The notes below the pieces were generated by a model. That model did no database searches, was not told where the DNA came from, and worked only from the letters and a program-made list of their open reading frames with translations. Below are positions 53,008 through 58,199 of a DNA stretch of 58,199 bases, in pieces. The translations under genes were made by a program, and so were the position numbers. Position 1 is the stretch's first letter; each line of letters opens with the position of its first letter. The stretch lies in contig JAGAUA010000030.1 of NCBI GenBank assembly GCA_017847885.1, positions 1-58,199 of the forward strand, in the 5' to 3' direction. The stretch is from Oscillospiraceae bacterium (GTDB taxonomy: Bacteria > Bacillota > Clostridia > Oscillospirales > Ruminococcaceae).

Positions 53008-54369
53008 ATGCCAGTCGTAAAATCAAAATCAAAACCCCATAAGCCTGCCGTCACAATCGTGCTGAGCTTTTTAATAGTTATCGCTATCGGCTCCGTGCTG
53101 TTAATGCTGCCGATATCGTCCGCAGAGAGAAAATTCACAGACCCCATCACGGCTGTTTTCACCTCTACCTCCGCCACCTGCGTTACGGGACTTGTTGTCG
53201 CTGACACGGGAACATACTGGAGCGTGTTCGGTCAAATCGTCATTCTGCTTATGATACAGATAGGCGGTCTGGGATTTGTAACGCTTGTTTCGTTCTTCAA
53301 CTTTCTATTGCGGAAAAAGATGGAGCTTCATTCGATACAAGTCGCTTCCGAGTCCGTGAACACTTCTGGATTTTCCGACGCAAAGCAGCTTATCAGATAC
53401 GTTATCAAAATTTCCGCAGCCTGCGAGCTTATCGGCGCATTGCTGCTGATGACTTCATTTGTGCCAAAATACGGCACTTACGGAATATACATCTCCATAT
53501 TCCTTGCAATTTCCGCATTCTGCAACGCGGGCTTTGACATACTCGGTGCTGTCGAAACGCCTTATTGCAGCCTTGTGCCCCTTGCCTCAGACCCCGTTGT
53601 TATGACAGTCGTGTCCCTGCTTATCATCGCAGGCGGTCTGGGCTTTTTCGTGTGGATGGATATTATCGGTTACCGCAAAAGAAAGCGCCTCGGACTCCAA
53701 TCCAAGATAGTTCTTCTTTTTACCCTCATTCTCATTGCTTCGGGAACGCTTTTGACCCTCATCACCGAATGGACAAACCCCGACACCATCGGCAGCATGA
53801 ACTTCGGCGGAAAGCTTTCAAGCAGCTTTTTCCACTCCGTTTCCCTCAGAACGGCAGGCTTTAACACCATTGACAATGCCGCCCTTAATTCCATAACAAA
53901 GCTGCTTTCCATATTCATTATGTTTATCGGCGTTGCACCGGGTTCAACGGGCGGCGGTATAAAGATAACCACATTTGCTATCGTGATAATGACTATTGTC
54001 AGCGTTATCAAAAACAAAAGCGATACCATTATTATGGGAAGAAAAATCGACAAGGAAGCGGTTTACAAATCGCTGTCCATTATCGTTCTTGCAGCGCTTA
54101 TTGCAGGCTTTACGGCAGCCGTGCTGTTCTACACAAACACAGGCATCACAGGTATCGACGTCGCATACGAAGCCGTTTCCGCAATTGCGACCACGGGACT
54201 CAGTGCAGGCGTATCCGCAGCAAGCGGAGCGGTATCGAGGATAGCCCTTTGCTTTGCAATGTTTATCGGACGCGTGGGACCCGTTTCATTTGCAATGCTG
54301 CTGTCCACCAACAACGACGCACGCCTCAAAAATGAGGTATACCCCGAAGCAAAGCTTATGGTTGGATAA
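53008..54369 (+). CDS. ktrB: TrkH/KtrB-family potassium transporter subunit
   Basis: Pore-forming membrane subunit of a K+ (or Na+-coupled K+) uptake system; 453 residues. Four pore-loop repeats with the selectivity glycines can be read: STSATCVTGL, FCNAGFDILG, SLRTAGFNTID and SAIATTGLSAG. GSTGGGIKITTF is typical of KtrB/TrkH. A frame extends upstream to TTG 52942, inside the -35; GAGG and homology fix ATG 53008. No ktrA/trkA-type gating subunit is encoded next to it, so the partner must be elsewhere. Confidence 0.92.
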   Translation: MPVVKSKSKPHKPAVTIVLSFLIVIAIGSVLLMLPISSAERKFTDPITAVFTSTSATCVTGLVVADTGTYWSVFGQIVILLMIQIGGLGFVTLVSFFNFLLRKKMELHSIQVASESVNTSGFSDAKQLIRYVIKISAACELIGALLLMTSFVPKYGTYGIYISIFLAISAFCNAGFDILGAVETPYCSLVPLASDPVVMTVVSLLIIAGGLGFFVWMDIIGYRKRKRLGLQSKIVLLFTLILIASGTLLTLITEWTNPDTIGSMNFGGKLSSSFFHSVSLRTAGFNTIDNAALNSITKLLSIFIMFIGVAPGSTGGGIKITTFAIVIMTIVSVIKNKSDTIIMGRKIDKEAVYKSLSIIVLAALIAGFTAAVLFYTNTGITGIDVAYEAVSAIATTGLSAGVSAASGAVSRIALCFAMFIGRVGPVSFAMLLSTNNDARLKNEVYPEAKLMVG

Positions 54370-54384
54370 AAGAAAGGATCTTAT

Positions 54385-55128
54385 ATGCCGCAGTACACCT
54401 TTGAAACTTTGAGAAATGAAATCGACATATGCGTATCCGATGAGCATAAATTCGGTACGGACGCCTTTCTTCTCGCGGATTTTGCCGCGCCGCGCCGCAA
54501 GGACAGAGTATGCGACCTCGGAACAGGCTGCGGAATTATTCCGCTGCTTATGCACATAAGCTTTTCCCCTGCCGAGATCTACGGCGTTGACATTCAGGAG
54601 CAGGCTATCGAGCAGTTCAATATCACCGTGGAAAGAAACCACCTTGAAAGCATTTTTCCCGTACACGCCGATTTGAAAACGCTTTGGGACAGCGCCCCCT
54701 TGGGTATGCTTGACGTTGTTACCTGCAATCCCCCCTACAAGGCGGCAAAGGCAGGTATCGAAAGTGAAGCCGATGCACACAAAATCGCAAGGCATGAGAT
54801 TTTATGCAACATTAACGACGTATGCAAAGCCGCTTCAAGGCTTCTTAAATTTGGCGGCAGGCTTTGCCTCTGCAACAGACCCGAACGGCTTGCGGACGTG
54901 ATATCCGCCATGAAGGACAACGGTATCGAGCCGAAGAACCTGCGCTTTGTAAGCAAAACCCCCGACGACTCGCCGTGGCTTTTCCTTATTGAGGGCAAAA
55001 AGGGCGGAAAGCCATTTATGAAGGTCATGCCCCAGCTTTATATAAACGGGGCGGAGGGTTTTTCCGACGAACTGCTGAGGATATACGGCGGCGGAAAAAC
55101 CAACGACTATGTTAAAGGAAAGGACTGA
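54385..55128 (+). CDS. tRNA1(Val) (adenine-37-N6)-methyltransferase family protein
   Basis: A 247-residue SAM-dependent N6-adenine methyltransferase. Motif I is CDLGTGCGIIPLL (about 43-55), YGVDIQEQA is the acidic motif and the catalytic TCNPPY is at about residue 113. The N-terminal FGTDAFLLADFA matches the TrmN6/YabB group. It precedes and overlaps the rsmI region, the usual yabB-rsmI order in Firmicutes. Confidence 0.9.
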   Translation: MPQYTFETLRNEIDICVSDEHKFGTDAFLLADFAAPRRKDRVCDLGTGCGIIPLLMHISFSPAEIYGVDIQEQAIEQFNITVERNHLESIFPVHADLKTLWDSAPLGMLDVVTCNPPYKAAKAGIESEADAHKIARHEILCNINDVCKAASRLLKFGGRLCLCNRPERLADVISAMKDNGIEPKNLRFVSKTPDDSPWLFLIEGKKGGKPFMKVMPQLYINGAEGFSDELLRIYGGGKTNDYVKGKD

Positions 55129-55132
55129 GCCG

Positions 55133-55969
55133 ATGTCGGGAAAGCTTTTTGTTGTGGGTACTCCCATAGGCAACCTGGGAGACATAACATACAGAGCCGT
55201 TGAAACGCTGAAAAATGCCGATTTTATCTGTGCCGAGGATACTCGCGTTACCGTGAAGCTGCTCAACCATTTTGACATAAAAAAGCCGCTTGTCAGCTAC
55301 CATGAACACTCGGCAAGGCAGGTGTCGGAGTCTATTGTGAGCCGTATTCTTTCGGGGGAAAACTGCGCTGTCGTTTCGGACGCAGGTATGCCCTGCATTT
55401 CCGACCCGGGCGAGGACTTGGTGCGCCGCTGCATTGACGCGGAAATACCCGTTGAAGTCGTTCCCGGTCCCACCGCTATGGCTTCCGCAGTTGCGATAAG
55501 CGGTCTTTCGACCTCAAGGTTTGCTTTCGAGGGCTTTCTTTCCGTAACAAAAAAGCAGCGCTATGCTCACCTTGAAGCGGCGGCAAAGGATACCCATACT
55601 CTGATTTTTTACGAGGCTCCCCACAAGCTTATAAGCACTCTCACGGATATGCTGGAATACTTCGGCGACAGAAAAATTTCATTATGCCGCGAGCTGACCA
55701 AAATTTATGAGGAAGTTATCCGCACAACGATTTCGGGTGCGATAGAGTATTACAGCGACAAAAATCCCAAAGGCGAGTATGTCCTTGTTGTGGAGGGATA
55801 TAACGAAGAAAAGGCGCTTGAGGAGCTTACCCTCGATGACGCCGTAAAGGAAGCGCAAAGACTTATTGCCGAGGGTATGCGCGCGGTAGACGCCTGCAAA
55901 GAAGCTGCACGACTTACAGGCTTTAAGAAAAGCGACATTTATTCCGTGCTTCAATCACAGGACACTTAG
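55133..55969 (+). CDS. rsmI: 16S rRNA (cytidine-1402-2'-O)-methyltransferase
   Basis: 2'-O-methylates C1402 in the 30S decoding centre; 278 residues of the tetrapyrrole-methylase fold. Motifs GTPIGNLGDITYRA, CAEDTRVT, SYHEHS, VSDAGMPCISDPG and VPGPTAMASAVAISG are complete. AAAGGA nine bases before ATG 55133 sets the start; a frame from 55109 overlaps the upstream gene without its own site. Confidence 0.95.
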   Translation: MSGKLFVVGTPIGNLGDITYRAVETLKNADFICAEDTRVTVKLLNHFDIKKPLVSYHEHSARQVSESIVSRILSGENCAVVSDAGMPCISDPGEDLVRRCIDAEIPVEVVPGPTAMASAVAISGLSTSRFAFEGFLSVTKKQRYAHLEAAAKDTHTLIFYEAPHKLISTLTDMLEYFGDRKISLCRELTKIYEEVIRTTISGAIEYYSDKNPKGEYVLVVEGYNEEKALEELTLDDAVKEAQRLIAEGMRAVDACKEAARLTGFKKSDIYSVLQSQDT

Positions 55970-55970
55970 C

Positions 55971-56049
55971 AAAAATCCGCATATTGTGTAAAGATACGCA
56001 GCATGACTTTATCCCGAAATGTATCTTTATACCGTATGCGGATTTTTTT
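55971..56049 (+). terminator. Branched terminator after rsmI
   Basis: A 13-bp outer stem (AAAAATCCGCATA 55971-55983 with its complement 56035-56047) encloses an 8-bp inner stem AAAGATAC/GTATCTTT, and the 3' arm runs into TTTTTTT. Terminator function is clear; the enclosed second hairpin is unusual. Confidence 0.75.
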
Positions 56050-56088
56050 ATATTTTTATAAATTTTTTCTAAAAAATGCATTTTTTTA

Positions 56089-56118
56089 TTTACAGACCGC
56101 ACTAAAATATGCTATAAT
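56089..56118 (+). promoter_or_regulatory. Promoter of the chemoreceptor gene
   Basis: TTTACA (56089-56094), 18 bases, extended -10 TGCTATAAT (hexamer 56113-56118). It is a sigma-A type site; no sigma-D (flagellar) box was seen. Confidence 0.72.
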
Positions 56119-56183
56119 ATTTTTCACAATAAATTTTGCAATTAAGCCATGCACTTCCTGCAAATGTAAGGAGTATATATACC

Positions 56184-58004
56184 ATGAAATTAAAAACCAA
56201 AATTTCGTCGAGGATACAGCGCTTGTCAATAATCAGCGTTCTGGTATGCTGCGCTATATACCTCATTTTCGGCACTCTCGGCTTGGATTACATAATTTCC
56301 CTTAACGAGAAAAATACCGCTTCAAAAAACAGCGACATACTTACAGCTTGTTATGATTCTTCCGCTGCCGATATGTTTGACCTTGCGGACGAATTGTCCT
56401 CGGACGACCAATTGATAAACGCTGTAAACCTCAACGATGTAAGCTCTGCTGCCGAGATCATGGAGACCTTAGCAACCGATTCATGGATACAGGGCATTTT
56501 GCTTGAAAATGCAAACGGCGAAGCTATGTATACCGCAGGTATCGAAGTCAGAAAGGACTCCGAATATTATCTGTCGGATGACGGTTTTCTAACCATGGTA
56601 AGTTCCTCGGACGCAGGCAGCGGCAAGCTGTATTTGGCAAGCTACCCCAACGAGATAGGCGCTGTGGTAAATTTTGTGGAAAACGGTGCTTTGGATTATT
56701 CGGTATACTACGATAATCAGTTGATCTACGGCGATATTGAAACAACGCTTCCCCAGGACTTGTCCGAAATTGCAGAAGTGAAAAACGGCTCGGATACATA
56801 TACCCTGTCATTTATTCCTTATAACGAGAATATTGTATTTGTTGCTCGGGAGGATATTTCCAATTCAAAAAGAAGTGAGATGTATATAGTAATTATTCTT
56901 GTAGCAATTGCAGCTTTGCTTACATCTCTTTCCGTCGGTATCACGCTTCCCGTCGTTAAGGCTATCACAACGCCTATCCTCAACATTGAAAGCAGGCTCA
57001 GGACCTTGGCTGACGGCGACCTTCACTCCCCTGTTATAAAACGAAACCGCGGTGACGAGACCCAGCTGCTTGAGGATTCCTTGGAGCATACCATTGCAAA
57101 TCTTAATTCTTACATTAAGGGCATAGAATACTTTGTTGACAATATCCACCAAGGCAATCTTTCGGTAAACGATACTACAAGATATTCGGGAGATTTTGTT
57201 AAGATAAGAGACAGCATAGAAAATCTCAAAGCAGATATGGTTATGCTCGTTTCATCGGTACGTTCGGGAACGGATACTCTTTACTCCGGCTCGGAACAGG
57301 TATCGGGCGGTGCAGCTTCTCTTGCGCAGGCTACCTCGGAGACCGCTTCCTCCATTGAATCCGTTTCATCAAGTCTTGACGATGCAAACAAGCAGCTGGT
57401 TTCCATCAATGACGCTATTTTGAACGCAAGAAAGCTTCTCGCAGAAACCGACAGCAGCATTAAGCTGAGCAATGACAGCGTTCAGCAGCTTAACAGCATA
57501 ATGGACGAAATAGTTGAGTCCGTTAAGGGCATTTCGGACATAAGCCATACAATTGACGATATTGCTTTTCAGACTAACATTCTCGCGCTCAACGCTTCGG
57601 TTGAGGCTTCCCATGCAGGAGAAAACGGCAAGGGCTTTGCTGTTGTTGCCGACGAGGTAAGAAATCTTGCAGCAAAAAGTGCGGAGGCAGTCAGAAGCTC
57701 CGTTGCGCTGACCGCTAAGATAAATACAGTTGTTTCAGACAGCCGCAACCGTACCAAGGAAACAGCCGACGCGCTTTTGGAGAACGTTGAAAAGCTGAAC
57801 AATGTTTCCCAAATAGTGAACAATATCGCGGACGCAAGTGAAGTCGAGACCCGAAGCCTTTCCGATATCACACGTAATTTTGAGGATATTTCGGGTGCTG
57901 TTCAGAACAATGCGGCTATTTCCGAGGAAAGCGCTGCCGCTTCCAATGAAATGAAAAATCAGATAACTTCTATACAGTCTGAACTGACTAAGTACGTGCT
58001 GTAA
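56184..58004 (+). CDS. Methyl-accepting chemotaxis protein
   Basis: A 606-residue membrane chemoreceptor. First helix at about 13-35, an external sensor region (about 40-230; cache-like, ligand unknown), second helix about 234-257, HAMP ([19 protein letters not shown] in parts [10 protein letters not shown] and LRTLADGDL), then a long coiled signalling domain whose hairpin tip reads [19 protein letters not shown], followed by [15 protein letters not shown]. No C-terminal CheR-binding pentapeptide. AAGGAG ten bases before ATG 56184 rules out the upstream in-frame start. Single-gene unit. No other chemotaxis gene is in the window. Confidence 0.93.
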   Translation: MKLKTKISSRIQRLSIISVLVCCAIYLIFGTLGLDYIISLNEKNTASKNSDILTACYDSSAADMFDLADELSSDDQLINAVNLNDVSSAAEIMETLATDSWIQGILLENANGEAMYTAGIEVRKDSEYYLSDDGFLTMVSSSDAGSGKLYLASYPNEIGAVVNFVENGALDYSVYYDNQLIYGDIETTLPQDLSEIAEVKNGSDTYTLSFIPYNENIVFVAREDISNSKRSEMYIVIILVAIAALLTSLSVGITLPVVKAITTPILNIESRLRTLADGDLHSPVIKRNRGDETQLLEDSLEHTIANLNSYIKGIEYFVDNIHQGNLSVNDTTRYSGDFVKIRDSIENLKADMVMLVSSVRSGTDTLYSGSEQVSGGAASLAQATSETASSIESVSSSLDDANKQLVSINDAILNARKLLAETDSSIKLSNDSVQQLNSIMDEIVESVKGISDISHTIDDIAFQTNILALNASVEASHAGENGKGFAVVADEVRNLAAKSAEAVRSSVALTAKINTVVSDSRNRTKETADALLENVEKLNNVSQIVNNIADASEVETRSLSDITRNFEDISGAVQNNAAISEESAAASNEMKNQITSIQSELTKYVL

Positions 58005-58026
58005 AAGACGTTTACAGAAAAATTAA

Positions 58027-58053
58027 GGGTATCCCGACTTTTTCGGGATACCC
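58027..58053 (+). terminator. Hairpin terminator after the chemoreceptor gene
   Basis: GGGTATCCCGA (58027-58037), five-base loop, TCGGGATACCC (58043-58053), 22 bases after the stop. The stem is perfect but only a weak T stretch follows. Confidence 0.75.
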
Positions 58054-58072
58054 AAGTATTATACTATTTCCT

Positions 58073-58199
58073 AATCAACCTATAGACAAAGTCTATAGGT
58101 TGATTCCACCGCTTTGCGGTGGGTGCGGCGAAGCCGCAGGAAAGCCGTTCAATACTAATTCTGTCAAAACCGCAGGTTTTGACTTGCCGCCTTTTAGGC
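58073..58199. repeat. Cluster of perfect hairpins with three-base loops
   Basis: Five palindromes stand close together, each a perfect stem round a three-base loop. Arms and loops: AATCAACCTATAGAC with AAA (58073-58105); CCACCGC with TTT (58106-58122); TGCGGC with GAA (58124-58138); GTCAAAACC with GCA (58163-58183); GCCGCCT with TTT (58186 to beyond the edge, where four bases of the second arm are visible). Stem sequences differ, so this is not a simple sequence repeat. No coding frame fits. Nature unknown; it may be a palindromic mobile unit or a structured RNA. Confidence 0.75.

Noticed and set aside
58073..58199. CRISPR array at the right edge
   Set aside because: The units are palindromes of different sequence and size with no constant repeat or spacer length, and no cas gene is nearby.

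Overview
The window is a stretch of chromosome from a spore-forming, low-to-moderate-GC Firmicute of class Clostridia. It most resembles the Ruminococcus/Oscillospiraceae group. The evidence is a Gram-positive PolC-type replicase, SpoIVB, a YerC/TrpR-like regulator, RbgA/YlqF, YsxC, strong AGGAGG-type ribosome binding sites, and the paired radical-SAM genes TIGR03960/TIGR03936. Genus and species cannot be fixed from the sequence alone. About 50 real protein genes, four tRNAs and many promoters and terminators are readable. Most genes from 7.7 to 52.8 kb lie on the minus strand in long, tightly packed operons.

Layout. 0-0.22 kb: the start of an IS5-type transposase running off the left edge, and a scrap of a tyrosine recombinase. 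0.22-4.05 kb: an accessory plus-strand cluster holding a low-molecular-weight phosphatase, a WYL regulator, a GyrI-like protein, a DUF3795-PNPOx protein broken by an amber codon, a ClbS-like protein and a second GyrI-like protein. 4.1-4.5 kb: tRNA Val-Asp-Gly-Cys, minus strand, with a consensus promoter and terminator. 4.6-9.7 kb: spoIVB, a small membrane protein, a LacI-family regulator, hslO, a methyltransferase and yerC. 9.8-17.7 kb: protein quality control (tig, clpP, clpX, lon) with engB and lysA. 17.8-23.1 kb: rplS, lepB, rbgA, rnhB, yraN, thrC and a phosphoesterase. 23.1-31.9 kb: a ten-gene operon from a thymidylate kinase through mltG, a U32 protein and an M50 protease to the radical-SAM pair. 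32-40.8 kb: a Cys-rich protein and the histidine operon hisZGDCBHF-GNAT-TIGR04076-hisIE, with no hisA. 40.8-51.5 kb: pyrH-frr-uppS-cdsA-dxr-rseP-ispG-polC, joining ribosome recycling, lipid and isoprenoid synthesis, intramembrane proteolysis and replication. 51.6-58.2 kb: a membrane protein with a degenerate SGNH-like protein, then divergently ktrB, a tRNA methyltransferase, rsmI, a chemoreceptor and a cluster of palindromes at the right edge.

Four points deserve most attention. The WYL-controlled cluster at 0.7-4.0 kb unites two protein families (ClbS and GyrI-like), each with members known to open cyclopropane warheads of DNA-alkylating natural products, so it may be a genotoxin self-protection operon. 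Its third gene has an in-frame TAG. The his operon starts with a consensus promoter abutting a perfect GTTATCA-N8-TGATAAC dyad that could be the site of the YerC/TrpR-like protein encoded at 9.4 kb. The last 130 bases are a run of perfect hairpins with three-base loops, the last one cut by the window edge.
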